DNA from: Rhizobium indicum
GTDB lineage: Bacteria > Pseudomonadota > Alphaproteobacteria > Rhizobiales > Rhizobiaceae
Length of the DNA stretch: 64,000 nucleotides
Assembly (NCBI RefSeq): GCF_005862305.2
Contig: NZ_CP054021.1
Coordinates: 3,885,501-3,949,500, forward strand
Reading direction: 5' to 3'
In this document: one piece after another, positions 25,511 through 35,010 of the stretch
Position numbering within the stretch: the stretch's first letter is position 1
Layout of the letters: each line of letters begins with the position of its first letter
Program-made: the position numbers and the translations under genes
The notes under the pieces: generated by a model
The model's database searches: none
What the model saw: only the letters and a program-made list of their open reading frames with translations
What the model was told of the DNA's origin: nothing

Positions 25511-26887
25511 TCAGCCCTCCGGGGGCGACGCAAGCCGGCTCGCATCGAACAGGCCTGTGGCGGCGAGCGGAATGATATCCTCACCTGATGTTGCGACATT
25601 CGCCTCCCGATGAACCGTGCGGGGGGAAACGCGAGGCGCGTTCAATCCCATCACCTCGCCGGGAGAATGCAGCGCCCATTTCATCAGCGCCGCGTCGGAC
25701 GTCGATCCGAAGAAACTTGCTTCTTCCCAGGAAGCGGTCATCGGCAGGGAGGCGATCATATCGGCGCCCTGCCTGGAGGCCTGGTGTGCAACACGGAGGG
25801 GTTCGAAGCGCGCGTAGCCCGGCAATGCAGGCGCCGGTTTATCCGGAAGCACATCAATTGGGCCGATCGACGCAGTCTCCAGTTTGTCATCCACATCAGC
25901 GTCGTGCTTAAGGGCGGGAGGCCGCATCGCCGGTATCGGAATCGGCAAAGATGAAACATCCCCAGCGGACCGCTTGTCATCCCGCTCGACCGCGCCGGTC
26001 TGCAGCGCGAGCGCATTCACCGCTCGGCTTCGGGGCGTGGGTAGCAGCGCCGTCACGAGTTTATTGTCTGTGGTATCGCCGCTCGACCTGGTCGATGCGC
26101 CCACCTCTTCGTCTTCTCCAGCGGTGCTGGCGATCTGGATCGAGGTGGGGCCGCCGCGCTTCTTGTAGTTCGCAATCGCCTGATTGTATCCCGGCAGCGG
26201 CCGGCCATCGGCCGGGAGATGCATCGTCTGCCCATTCGGGAATATTCGAGCGAGTTCTTGCCGGGACATGCGGGGCCATGCCCTAACGTTACCGACGTCG
26301 AGATGCACGAAGGGCGATCCCGAGGTCGGATAATATCCAACACCGCCGCCCTGCATCTGCATTGCAAGCGCCCGCAGCGTCGAAAGCTTCACGCCGGGAA
26401 CATAGAAATCCATCGCCTTGCCCAGCATGTGCTGGCTCTTCTTGGCGACGCCCGTGCTGCGCGAGCGGTTGCGGAGCATGTTGTTGGTGGTGGGCGAACG
26501 ATAGGCGGAGACGATGTGGATGTAGTCCTTGCCGCCGCTGCGCTTGTACACCTCCCAGACCAGGTCGAGCAGCCTGGGGTCCATCCGGGTCGGCTCGTTC
26601 CTTCGCCAATCGCGCAGAAACCGATTGATCTGGGCGAGGCCCTTTGGATCGAACTTTCCGTCCCGCTTGTAGGTAATCGTGGCCCTCTCGCCCGTATGGG
26701 TAAAGAACAGCTTCAGGGCGCGATCTTCCGCCGAGGCAAATGATGCAGAACCGACAAGTGCCGGCAGCGCAAACAGAGCCGGCAGAATAGTCTTCGCGAC
26801 GAACCGTTCCGCACGCGACAGGAGCGTGGCAATTCGGCCCAAGGCTCCGCCCGATAATCCTTGCACTGGATACTTCAACACGAACAA
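25511..26887 (-). CDS. DUF882 / M15-like peptidoglycan peptidase (MepK-type) with long C-terminal extension
   Basis: The 458-residue protein starts at a TTG with AGGA upstream and has a hydrophobic signal region (about residues 30-53, ILPALFALPALVGSASFASA). The DUF882 domain (about 55-220) contains HIVSAYRSPTTNNMLR, the zinc motif SQHMLGKAMDFYVPG (His-x6-Asp) and FVHLDVGNVRAWPR (second His), as in E. coli MepK (YcbK), which cuts mDap-mDap cross-links. The 230-residue C-terminal part is low in motifs, with Ala, Pro, Ser and Asp repeats, and is probably disordered. Its role is cell-wall remodelling in the periplasm. It converges with the cyclase-rhodanese gene. Confidence 0.87.
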   Translation of the reverse strand: MFVLKYPVQGLSGGALGRIATLLSRAERFVAKTILPALFALPALVGSASFASAEDRALKLFFTHTGERATITYKRDGKFDPKGLAQINRFLRDWRRNEPTRMDPRLLDLVWEVYKRSGGKDYIHIVSAYRSPTTNNMLRNRSRSTGVAKKSQHMLGKAMDFYVPGVKLSTLRALAMQMQGGGVGYYPTSGSPFVHLDVGNVRAWPRMSRQELARIFPNGQTMHLPADGRPLPGYNQAIANYKKRGGPTSIQIASTAGEDEEVGASTRSSGDTTDNKLVTALLPTPRSRAVNALALQTGAVERDDKRSAGDVSSLPIPIPAMRPPALKHDADVDDKLETASIGPIDVLPDKPAPALPGYARFEPLRVAHQASRQGADMIASLPMTASWEEASFFGSTSDAALMKWALHSPGEVMGLNAPRVSPRTVHREANVATSGEDIIPLAATGLFDASRLASPPEG

Positions 26888-27069
26888 TTCCGTCCTACAC
26901 CAAACACTCGACGGTGTGCGGGGATCTCCGCATCCATCACGCTCAGTAAAGCCAGCTTATGGTCAATAAATTCCTAACGAGGGGATGCGGAAGGTTGGTG
27001 AGTTGAGGATGCGGGCCACCACCCGAGGCGAATTGCGCCCCTGCGCCCATTCATCGGAGCCAAGCACAA

Positions 27070-27387
27070 ATCCGCTTCCACGAGCGTGACGTACTGGTGA
27101 CCAATCGCGGCCGCATCTGCATGTACCGCAAGAAGATCAATATCTTCACAGTCATGGCCGGCCAGAGGCTCGACATCGAGGAGGTCGATGACGGCGTTTG
27201 GCTCGTCAGCTTCATGCGCTATGATCTCGGATATATCGATCTGGAGCAGAGGACTTTGCAAACCATCGACAACCCGTTCGGCACAAGGTTGTCACCCATG
27301 TCTTGGGGACGTTCTGTTACCTATGTCTCCGGTATGTACAGGCAGATTTCCGGAACGATGCGGCGGACTCGGATACCCGACAATTAA
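27070..27387 (+). pseudogene. 3' remnant of an IS481-like transposase/integrase gene
   Basis: The frame ending at 27387 encodes about 105 residues with the C-terminal signature of rhizobial IS481-group transposases: FHERDVLVTNRGRICMYRKK, then AGQRLDIEEVDDGVWLVSFM, YDLGYIDLEQRTLQ and DNPFGTRLSPMS (each quoted in part). The catalytic DDE core that should precede it is absent: upstream the frame reads a Pro-rich, unrelated sequence. No terminal inverted repeats were found by eye. Together with the IS66 remnant 600 bp on, it marks this interval as a site of past insertions. Confidence 0.75.
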
Positions 27388-27447
27388 GTCACCATTGCTC
27401 GCCCATGCGACGCCCTGTAGTCTCGTCGTCTCACCGACAGGTCGTTA

Positions 27448-27915
27448 GTGAAACGCATCGATTCCATGGCAATTCTCTTCAAAACCACAATCAGCGAAAA
27501 CTCCGCATTCGAGATGATCGAACGGTCACTGTCAGGCGTTTACCAATGTGACGGTTACCTCAATGTAGTTAGCGATGCGGGCGAGACGGCATTGTCTTGG
27601 GGTCCGGCAATGCATGCCGAAGAGTTCAAGGCAGAGGTCAGCCAAATCCTACGGCAGACTTGGGATGCTGCCCGCTTCTGGGTCATCTATGAGCGCCGCG
27701 AAGACCGGAAGGATCCAGAAGGGACTGACATCCGCAACGCCGCTTTCCGCCTGACGCGCGGATACAGCGGCGTTATCGTTGTCACGCTCAGTCTCCTTGG
27801 GAAGCGTGACAGCGCCAATGACCTGGAACTCGTCTTCGTCTGCTTCGAGCAGGATTTTCACAGGAGGAATTTTCGCGTGCGCTACGAGGGTAAGCCGTTA
27901 CCAAACCAGGATTGA
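27448..27915 (+). CDS. 155-residue protein of unknown function
   Basis: The GTG at 27448 (MKRIDSMAILFKTTISENSA) has AGG 6-7 bp upstream; an ATG at 27466 is the alternative. The product is a mixed alpha/beta protein without signal peptide or membrane segment. It has SAFEMIERSLSGVYQCDGYL, a Trp-rich middle (QTWDAARFWVIYERRED), and a strand-rich C-terminus (VIVVTLSLLGKRDSANDLEL). No family was recognised. It lies between two transposase remnants and could be a passenger gene of a former mobile element. Confidence 0.5.
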   Translation: MKRIDSMAILFKTTISENSAFEMIERSLSGVYQCDGYLNVVSDAGETALSWGPAMHAEEFKAEVSQILRQTWDAARFWVIYERREDRKDPEGTDIRNAAFRLTRGYSGVIVVTLSLLGKRDSANDLELVFVCFEQDFHRRNFRVRYEGKPLPNQD

Positions 27916-27989
27916 TCTTGCTCGAAGACGTGTTGCTCGCGCGCGCGACCGTTCTAAGTTCGATTTGAAGGCGAGGGCAGGGGCAGGAG

Positions 27990-28130
27990 AACTGGGCGAC
28001 CATCGCTTCTCTCATGGAGACCTGCAAACTCAATGCCGTCGATCCGCCGACCTATCTGACCGCCACGCTCACTGCCATCGTCAATGGTCACAAGCAGAGC
28101 CGTATCGATGAGCTATGCCGTGGAACTGTC
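27990..28130 (+). pseudogene. IS66-family transposase C-terminal remnant
   Basis: The frame from 27990 reads NWATIASLMETCKLNAVDPP, then LTAIVNGHKQSRIDEL, the highly conserved C-terminal segment of IS66 TnpC proteins. At about 28112 a one-base loss changes the expected DELMPW into another frame; the shifted frame resumes with MPWN. The upstream two thirds of the transposase, with the DDE core, are missing. The remnant is certain as a family match and certainly non-functional. Confidence 0.85.
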
Positions 28131-29092
28131 CGGTTGAAGAGCCGACCACGGGCTGGTCAAATCCTGGCGGTCTGGGCGTTCAAATTCGCGAGGAAGCCGA
28201 GGAAATGACAGACTTCGACTTTGACGACGGCCTGCTTAAGATGCGATGGAACTGGCAACACCATCGCACGCAAGATGCTCCGACAGATTACCTATGCCCA
28301 TGATCAATCGGGAGATTGGCCGCCCGCGAACCGTCGGTGCCGAGGGTTAAGGGGGATTCCCGAAAAAGAGTTTGAAAAGGGTGCTCCGGATCAGGGGCAG
28401 ACACCCTTTTCGTGCTGAGTTTTGCAGTCTCAGCGGAACGGAAATTAGCAGAGAGATTGCTGTCTACCATCGGACCGAAGTCCGACTCACTCGCAATAAT
28501 TCGTCGATGTCAGTGCCAAGGTGACACCATCAATCAATCCGTCCCTCGATCCGTTTGCATGCCCTGCTGACGATCGTCCAAGAGTAGAGCCGGAAGAGCC
28601 ATTGAACAATTGGCCGGGAGCTTCGCGCTGATAGACAGGCAACAAAAAAGGCCGGGGCGAAACCGCACCGACCTTCTCGACATCGCTCTCCACACCAGTG
28701 CCAGTACATCCGTGGTCAAAAGCAGATAAGCGACTTCGGCAGTCGCGAACACTCACGTGGAGCGCTCACCAGCAACGCCGATAAATTGTAGATAGCCGAT
28801 GATAGTGTCGATTTCAAGAGCGGGAAGAGGACGCGACGATCTTCTAGCCGGCATCACCCGAAACGACGCCGGGGAAAGGCGGTGCGAAGCGCGTTTGCCA
28901 GATCAAGTCATCGTGCGACGTTCGCGTGGCCCCGAGCACGGTAGGCGCCACCCAAGCTCATTCGCGGAAAAGTCGATCTGGACTGGAACAGCTCTAATGC
29001 AGCACTGCAAGCTTCGCCTGCCTCTTCACAAGGCCTTCGACGGTACCAACAAGCCTCGCGGCCCGCCGCTGGACGTGGCCATCGACGTCCTA
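28131..29092. other. Stretch between IS66 remnant and broken cyclase, no convincing gene
   Basis: Several short open frames exist on both strands (for example 28487-28756 minus, 28799-29308 plus), but none has a recognisable product and they overlap one another. A 10-bp inverted repeat (28374-28383 with 28402-28411, 18-nt loop) and the minus-strand terminator at 28644-28673 are the only structures seen. Confidence 0.5.
28644..28673 (-). terminator. Rho-independent terminator, minus strand
   Basis: Read on the minus strand, a 10-bp GC-rich stem with one mismatch and one wobble and a 4-nt loop (28673-28650) is followed directly by six T residues (28649-28644). It lies 420 bp downstream of the frameshifted cyclase gene, whose transcripts it would end. 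Confidence 0.6.
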
Positions 29093-30809
29093 TCACTCCG
29101 GCAATCCCGTTCCCAACAGGCCCTGTTTGAATTTCTCAGTCTGTTCGGCAGTTTCGACAACGATCCCTCGCGCCAAAAACTCCCCGATCGTCAGATCTGG
29201 ATGATTTTCGCGAACGCTTTTGGCAAGTGCGGCAGCTTCCTGGGAGCGGCCCGCCATAGACAAGCAGGCGATCATTCGGGTGCTGGTATACTTTCCGGGG
29301 TTCGGTAGCTGCTTTAGCGCCGCTAGGGCCTGCTCGTAGTCGCCCTTAAAATAGAGAAGATTACCCAAAACTGCGTGATACCAGTGAGGCGGGTAGGGGT
29401 TGAGCCGCATCCCTTCTTCGACCAAGGGAAGCGCTTCGTCCATACGGTTTCGCCTTGCCAGAAGTCCGCCGAGCTGGACCAATGCATGGGCGTCACTGGA
29501 ATTGAGCTTATATGCCAGGCGGAATTCTCTCTCGGAGTTGTCAAAATCCTTCAAGTAAAGGTGAGCGAGCCCGAGTACACGATGGGCGCCAGCCTCTCCC
29601 TCGTCTAACTTTACGGCATGACGAGCGAGGGCGATCCCGTCGCGAAGTACAGCCGCCGGCGCGTTGGAATAGCCGCCGACCGCTATCCTCGCCAATGCAA
29701 GATGAGAGTGTGCCAGTGCAAAGCCTCCGTCGCCCGCAACCGCTGCTTCGAACATCTCCACTGCCTTGACGTTGTCATCCGGCTCGTAGCCTCTGAGATG
29801 CACGAGCCCTCGCAGATAATATTCGTAAGCAGCGAGGCTGGTCGGCGGTCGCCGGATGGACTCTCGATAATCACAGCTTTCGATTTGGCCCGCGAGATTT
29901 GCGACAATCATTTTCACGATCTCGTCCTGGATGCTGAAGATATCTGCCGCTTGCCGCTGATATTTCTCAGACCAGACCAACCGCTCCGTGTCGGCTTGGA
30001 TCATCCGTACCGTGATCCGAACCTCGTCTCCCGACCGGACGCATGTTGCCTGTTACGAGATAGTTGGCGGCGAGCTTGCGCCCAACTTCCTTTAAACCCT
30101 CCGAGCGATCACGGAACGCAAACGCTGAGGACACCGCAATCACCGACAGGCTCCTGAATCTTGCCAGACCGGAGATGATGTCCTCAGTAAAGCCGTCGAC
30201 GAGGAACTCGTTCGCTGCTTCATCTGCGCTTTGGAAGGGAAGGACGGCGACGACGGTTCGAATTGACTGCTCTATTGTGGGAGTGCGAGGCCAATGCCAT
30301 GCACGCACCGGCCTGGAAATATTTTTCAGATGTAGCAGTCCTCCATCTACAAACAGCCGCTGCAATTCCTCTGGAAGGATGTCGTGCGTTGTTTCTGAGA
30401 TGCAGATGCCATCCGGTAACGCGTGTTGTTCGAGGCGCGCCGCAACATTCACGCCGTCGCCGAACACATCGTCCTGAGTGATCATGACCTCGGCGTAGTT
30501 TATACCAATTCGAATTCGAAGAGGATCGGTGCCACTGGCAGCTACAGCCTCGCTGGCCAGCAGATGCTGTACCTGCAACGCCGTCGAGATGGCGACGGCC
30601 GGGCTTTCGAATATCGAGAGTAGGCCATCACCCATAACTTTGATTGTCCGACCGCCACTCTTGAGGATTCGAGGCTTGAGGATCTCTTCTTGCAAGCGAC
30701 TCACGCTTGCCAGGGCTCCTTCTTCGTCGGCTTCCATCATGCGCGAATAACCGACAACGTCCGCCGTCAGGATGGCCATCAGTCGTCTGGTGGTGGGCGA
30801 AGAGGACAT
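29093..30809 (-). pseudogene. Class III cyclase with TolB-like and TPR domains, broken by a frameshift
   Basis: The 5' part from the ATG at 30809 encodes MSSSPTTRRLMAILTADVVG, a cyclase domain with the metal Asp residues, IKVMGDGLLSIF and GDGVNVAARLEQ, then a TolB-like domain (VVAVLPFQSADEAANEFLVD) up to KLAANYLVTGNMRP. The frame is then lost. The continuation, GDEVRITVRMIQADTERLVW and TPR repeats ending at 29093, is in another frame starting near 30036. An extra base in the run at about 30031-30039 explains the break; removing one C restores a single protein of about 570 residues. No transmembrane segment separates the domains, unlike the cyclase at 23130. It is either a recent pseudogene or a sequencing error. 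Confidence 0.8.
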
Positions 30810-31081
30810 CTGTGACAAATCCCGAGTAAACGGCAAGTGCTTCGAATGGAATGTACAGTCTTACGGCACTGATGTCATGCAGCGGGAGGGATAACGCTCC
30901 GCAACCCAGCATTGGTTGACCTGCCATTTACGCCGCCTTGGGGGGAAGATGTTGCTCTGCTGCCCTTAAAAGGCTCAGGCGCTGAGCTATCGCGGAAAAA
31001 ATACCAAACCTCTGCCCGTAGGCGCAAACCTACGCGGGCTTACTAGGCGCATTTTATGGCTAGGGGCAGTCTTCAAAACGG

Positions 31082-31158
31082 TGGCGCACCCGACAGGATT
31101 CGAACCTGTGACCTTTGGAATCGGAATCCAACACTCTATCCAGCTGAGCTACGGGTGC
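31082..31158 (-). tRNA. tRNA-Arg (anticodon CCG)
   Basis: On the minus strand the 77-nt gene folds into a full cloverleaf: acceptor GCACCCG paired with CGGGTGC, D-loop AGCTCAGCTGGATAGAG, and anticodon stem TTGGA/TCCAA with loop TTCCGAT giving anticodon CCG. The T-loop is GGTTCGAATCC, and CCA is encoded at the 3' end. It decodes CGG. It sits 150 bp from the terminator of the xylose operon; no integrated element abuts its 3' end. Confidence 0.97.
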
Positions 31159-31300
31159 ATGCCGAAGGCGGTTTGAATCGCCTGTCCGATGGGTGGTTCT
31201 TAGCCTAGCTTGCGGCTGGCTTCAATCGCGAAATTCTCAGAAATACGGGTGCTTGTAGTTTCCAGGGTCTTTTTATCCGTCAGCCTGGGGAACGCTACAT

Positions 31301-31333
31301 AAAAAAACTCCGCCGGCCTTGCGGGCGGCGGAG
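31301..31333 (-). terminator. Rho-independent terminator of the xylose-uptake operon
   Basis: Minus-strand 8-bp stem (31333-31326 with 31315-31308, inner GCC/GGC pairs possible) followed by seven T residues at 31307-31301. It lies 33 bp after the xylG stop. Confidence 0.9.
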
Positions 31334-31365
31334 TGTTGTTGTCGCGGGCTGTTGCCTTGCGGCGG

Positions 31366-32148
31366 TCAGATCTGCATGGCGCCTGGGCCGGGGATTGCCT
31401 TTGGCGGCACCTTGCCGAGGATGATCATGCCGAGGACTTCGTCCTTGGTCACATCCTCGGTGCGGGCGTGGCCCACCACCTGGCCGTTCTTCATGACCGA
31501 GACGCGGTCGGCGAGGTCGAAGACGTCGTGGATGTCGTGGCTGATGAGGAAGATGCCGATGCCTTCCTTCTTCAGCTGCTTGATCAGCTCGCCGACCTGC
31601 GCCGTCTCCTGGGGGCCGAGGGCTGCCGTCGGCTCGTCCATGATCAGGATGCGGGCGTTGAAGAGGATCGCACGGGCGATCGCCACCGATTGCCGCTGGC
31701 CGCCCGAAAGCGCCTTCACCGGCTCCTTGAAGCGCTTGAAGTTGGGGTTGAGGCGCCCCATCACCTCGCGGGCCGAGGCCTCCATCGCGACGTCGTCGAG
31801 CGTGCCCCAGCGGGTCTTCAGCTCGCGGCCGAGATAGAGATTGGCGGCGGCGTCGACATTGTCGGCGACGGCGAGCGTCTGGTAGATCGTCTCGATGCCG
31901 TATTTCTTGGCATCGCGCGGATTGCGGATGTCGGCAGGCTCGCCGTTGATCATGATCTCGCCGCCATCGCGCTTGTAGGCGCCGGAGAGGATCTTGATGA
32001 GCGTCGACTTGCCGGCGCCGTTGTGGCCGAGCAAGGCCACGACTTCGCCCGGGTAGAGATCGACCGAGGCATTGTCCACGGCGTGAATGCCGCCGAAGGA
32101 GATCGAGATGTTTTTCAGTTCCACGAGGGGAGTGCGTTGATCAGCCAT
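31366..32148 (-). CDS. xylG: D-xylose-type ABC transporter ATP-binding protein (single-domain)
   Basis: The 260-residue ATPase starts at [20 protein letters not shown]; the ATG at 32148 has GGAG about 10 bp upstream, and an in-frame GTG at 32166 is less likely. It has Walker [10 protein letters not shown], signature LSGGQRQ, Walker [13 protein letters not shown] and switch His in LISHDIHDV. It is one nucleotide-binding domain, about half the length of E. coli XylG, and is of the FrcA-like short type that homodimerises in rhizobial sugar importers. With the permease and binding protein upstream it forms a CUT2 importer, probably for D-xylose. It ends at a strong terminator. Confidence 0.88.
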   Translation of the reverse strand: MADQRTPLVELKNISISFGGIHAVDNASVDLYPGEVVALLGHNGAGKSTLIKILSGAYKRDGGEIMINGEPADIRNPRDAKKYGIETIYQTLAVADNVDAAANLYLGRELKTRWGTLDDVAMEASAREVMGRLNPNFKRFKEPVKALSGGQRQSVAIARAILFNARILIMDEPTAALGPQETAQVGELIKQLKKEGIGIFLISHDIHDVFDLADRVSVMKNGQVVGHARTEDVTKDEVLGMIILGKVPPKAIPGPGAMQI

Positions 32149-32162
32149 GTCTGGGGCTCCTC

Positions 32163-33476
32163 TCACTTGGCACGGGCGCGGTAGACGGTGTCGAGCCAGA
32201 CCGCCACGACAAGGACGGTGCCGACGACGACGCTCTGCAGCGGCGTATCGACATGCGCGAGCACCATGCCCGACTGCAGCGACTGCATGACGAGCGCGCC
32301 GAGCATGGCGCCGGCGATGGTGCCGGTGCCGCCTGCCAGCGACGTTCCGCCAATGACGGCGGCGGCGATGGTATAGAGCTCGTCGAGCGTACCCTGCGAG
32401 TTCGTCGCGGCGTTGAGGCGCGCGGTGGAAATCGCGGCCGCGATAGCGGCCAAAATACCCATCAGCGCGAAGATGCGCACGGTGACCCAGCGGGTCTTGA
32501 TACCGGCGAGCTCGGCCGCTTCGGGGTTGCCGCCGATTGCGAAGACGTAGCGGCCGAAGCGCAGCCTTGTCGCGATGAAGGTCATGATGATGCCGACGAC
32601 GATGGCGATCAGCACCGGCACGGCGATACCGTAGGGGATATCCAGGCCGGTCTCGGGCCAGGGAATATTGTTGGTCTCGGCATATTTCTTGGCGATGTTG
32701 ATCGGCCAGTAATAGCTGTTGGCGATCCAGACCGCGCCGAGGATAAGCACGCAGCTCAGGATGGCGAGGAAATATTCAGCCCACATCGGCCGGCGCGGAA
32801 AACCGAAGCGGCGGCGCTGCCGGCGTGAGCCGACGATGCTTGCGATGACGAAGAGGCAGGCACAGATGCCAACGATCCAGCTCCAGGTGGCGCCGATCGA
32901 GCCCTCAGCCCCGCCGCCCATGATGCGGAAGGTCTGGTCCATCGGGGCAACCGTCTGGCCGCTGGTGACGAGCCAGGTCGCGCCGCGCCAGACGAGCAGG
33001 CCGCCGAGCGTGACGATGAAGGAGGGAACGTTGAGGAAGGCGATGATGATGCCCTGGAAGGCGCCGATCAGGCAACCTGCCGCCAATCCGACCAGCAGCG
33101 TGATCGCCCAGGTGAAGGGGCTGTCGAAGCCGATATATTCCGGCAGGATCTTGGCCTGCGTCACGCCCATGATCATGCCGCAGAGGCCGAGCACGGAACC
33201 GACCGAGAGGTCGATGTTGCGGGTGACGATAATCAGCACCATGCCCGTCGTCATGACGGCGATGTCGGTCGTCTGGACCGAGAGGTTCCAGAGATTGCGC
33301 GGAGTCAGAAAGAGGCCGCCGGTGATGATGTGGAAACCGATCCAGATGATGATCAGCGCGCCGATCATGCCGAGCAGGCGCGTGTCGATCTCGGTGGCGC
33401 GGAAGAAGCGGGTCACCGGACTGGCTTCCGCCGCTCGCGGTCCGCTTGATGTTGTGGATTTTACCATTTCGGCCAT
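32163..33476 (-). CDS. xylH: D-xylose-type ABC transporter permease
   Basis: The 437-residue inner-membrane protein has about ten or more hydrophobic segments. CUT2 permease motifs are present: [60 protein letters not shown] and [20 protein letters not shown] (each 20 residues). The insertion between helices (about residues 220-270) is long, as in XylH. It is downstream of xylF by 266 bp containing a strong hairpin, and its stop overlaps the possible upstream GTG of xylG. Substrate xylose is inferred from XylF and the adjacent ROK regulator. Confidence 0.9.
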   Translation of the reverse strand: MAEMVKSTTSSGPRAAEASPVTRFFRATEIDTRLLGMIGALIIIWIGFHIITGGLFLTPRNLWNLSVQTTDIAVMTTGMVLIIVTRNIDLSVGSVLGLCGMIMGVTQAKILPEYIGFDSPFTWAITLLVGLAAGCLIGAFQGIIIAFLNVPSFIVTLGGLLVWRGATWLVTSGQTVAPMDQTFRIMGGGAEGSIGATWSWIVGICACLFVIASIVGSRRQRRRFGFPRRPMWAEYFLAILSCVLILGAVWIANSYYWPINIAKKYAETNNIPWPETGLDIPYGIAVPVLIAIVVGIIMTFIATRLRFGRYVFAIGGNPEAAELAGIKTRWVTVRIFALMGILAAIAAAISTARLNAATNSQGTLDELYTIAAAVIGGTSLAGGTGTIAGAMLGALVMQSLQSGMVLAHVDTPLQSVVVGTVLVVAVWLDTVYRARAK

Positions 33477-33684
33477 GGGTTTGCCGTTCCCCCACTTTGT
33501 TTGGACGGACGCGCCGGCATGCTAGAGGCTGCCATCGGCGTCATGCGTCTGTTCTTCAACTCACCATCGCGATGCTTCCGGAAACCGGTCGCGTGGCGTC
33601 GCGACACCCTTCCGGCAGGGAATGAAAACCCGCGATGGTGCGGCGAGGCGGAGAAAACTTCGTCGTTGGAATTCTCATCCGCAT

Positions 33685-33718
33685 CCGGCGCCGCAGCGGT
33701 GTTCCGCTGCGGCGCCGG
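33685..33718. repeat. Perfect 15-bp hairpin between xylF and xylH
   Basis: The arms 33685-33699 and 33704-33718 are perfect complements around a 4-nt loop, with 24 bp between the structure and the xylF stop. No T-tract follows on the minus strand. Such structures downstream of binding-protein genes commonly protect the upstream mRNA or attenuate readthrough. Confidence 0.85.
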
Positions 33719-33742
33719 CAATTTCAGTTCACAGCCCTTGGC

Positions 33743-34783
33743 TTACTTGCAGGCAGCGACGCTGTCGGCCTTGACGCCCTGGCACGCTTCCGCCTTGGAG
33801 ATCCAGCCGGCGTCGATGACGACGTTCAGGTTTTCCTTGGTGATCGCAAGCGGCTTCAGGAAGACCGACTGCATTTCGACGCCCTTGGGGCCGCCCTTGA
33901 AAGCCTGGGCGCCGTCGATCTTGCTCATGTCCTTGCCGCCGGCGAGGTCGAGAGCGATTTCAGCGGCGCGCTGGCCGAGTTCGCGGCTGTCCTTCCAGAC
34001 GGAAACCGTCTGCGTGCCGAGAGCGATGCGGTTGAGGGCTGCCTTGTCACCGTCCTGGCCGGAAACCGGAACGGAGCCGGCCAGACCCTGCGCGTCGAGC
34101 GCCGCGATGGCGCCGCCGGCAGTGCCGTCGTTGGAAGCGACGACGGCGTCAACCTTGTTGTTGTTGGCGGTCAGGAACTGCTCCATGTTGCGCTGAGCGT
34201 TCTCCGGCAGCCAGCCGTCGGTATAGGCTTCGCCGACGTTCTTGATCTTGCCGGCGTCGATAGCGGCCTTCAGCACTTCCTGCTGGCCCGAGAACAGGAA
34301 GTCTGCGTTCGGATCGGAAGACGAGCCCTTGATGAAGACGTAATTGCCTTCCGGCTTGGCCTTGAAAACGCCTTCAGCCTGCAGGCGGCCGACTTCCTTG
34401 TTGTCGAAGGTGATGTAGAAGGCAGCCGGGTTTTCGATCAGGCGGTCATAGCCGACGACGGGGATGCCTTCAGCGGCGGCCTTTTCGATGGCCGGGCCGA
34501 TCGCATCGGAGTCCTGGGCGAGAATGATCAGCGCGTTGGCGCCCTGCGAGATCAGCGATTCGACGTCGGTCAGCTGCTTTGCGGCAGAAGACTGCGCGTC
34601 AGCGGAAATATACTTGGCGCCCTTGGCTTCGAGAGCCTTCTTGATGGCGGCTTCGTCCGTCTTCCAGCGTTCTTCCTGGAAATTCGACCAGGAAACACCG
34701 ACGACGAGATCGGCAGCCATGGCAGCGGTATGCACGGAAACGAGGATGGCAGCACCCGCCATCAATTTCAAAATAGACTTCAT
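33743..34783 (-). CDS. xylF: D-xylose periplasmic binding protein
   Basis: The 346-residue protein has a cleavable signal peptide ([20 protein letters not shown], cut after about residue 23 at AMA-AD). A type I periplasmic sugar-binding fold follows, with XylF-like motifs [39 protein letters not shown] and [15 protein letters not shown]. It delivers the pentose to XylHG. The ATG has GGGAGGAC upstream. It is the first gene of the xylFHG operon and is divergent from the ROK regulator; the operator lies in the 227-bp shared upstream region. Confidence 0.92.
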   Translation of the reverse strand: MKSILKLMAGAAILVSVHTAAMAADLVVGVSWSNFQEERWKTDEAAIKKALEAKGAKYISADAQSSAAKQLTDVESLISQGANALIILAQDSDAIGPAIEKAAAEGIPVVGYDRLIENPAAFYITFDNKEVGRLQAEGVFKAKPEGNYVFIKGSSSDPNADFLFSGQQEVLKAAIDAGKIKNVGEAYTDGWLPENAQRNMEQFLTANNNKVDAVVASNDGTAGGAIAALDAQGLAGSVPVSGQDGDKAALNRIALGTQTVSVWKDSRELGQRAAEIALDLAGGKDMSKIDGAQAFKGGPKGVEMQSVFLKPLAITKENLNVVIDAGWISKAEACQGVKADSVAACK

Positions 34784-34845
34784 AATGTCCTCCCGAGTGG
34801 ATTGCGACCGGCCCAGCCCATGCTTCCTCCGGCCACCGCGAATAG

Positions 34846-34887
34846 CTGTCGAGAAAGGTTCGGATTTTTTTCTCGACAGTCGAGAAA
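34846..34887. promoter_or_regulatory. Inverted-repeat operator between xylF and the ROK regulator
   Basis: Two perfect 11-bp arms, CTGTCGAGAAA (34846-34856) and its complement (34869-34879), are separated by 12 bp. A third, partial copy of the arm in direct orientation (CAGTCGAGAAA) follows at 34877-34887. A TTGACA reading on the minus strand (34917-34912) could be the xylF -35 box. The spacing and A+T-rich centre suit a ROK-family dimer, so repression of xylFHG, relieved by xylose, is the likely function. Confidence 0.7.
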
Positions 34888-35010
34888 TTTAGTGTCAGAG
34901 ATTTTTTCAACTGTCAACACTGCACTGCCGGCTTAATTTCCTTGCGAAACAGCGGCTGGAGATGCAGTGGAAACCACGGGAAGAGCAAGCAGGAGGAGAG
35001 GGCGGCATTC

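Noticed and set aside
28487..28756. Two overlapping minus-strand frames as small genes
   Set aside because: They run through the terminator hairpin at 28644-28673 and have no recognisable product.
31082..31158. tRNA-Arg as an integration site of a genomic island
   Set aside because: No integrase gene, no repeat of the tRNA 3' end nearby, and the flanking xyl operon is an ordinary chromosomal type.
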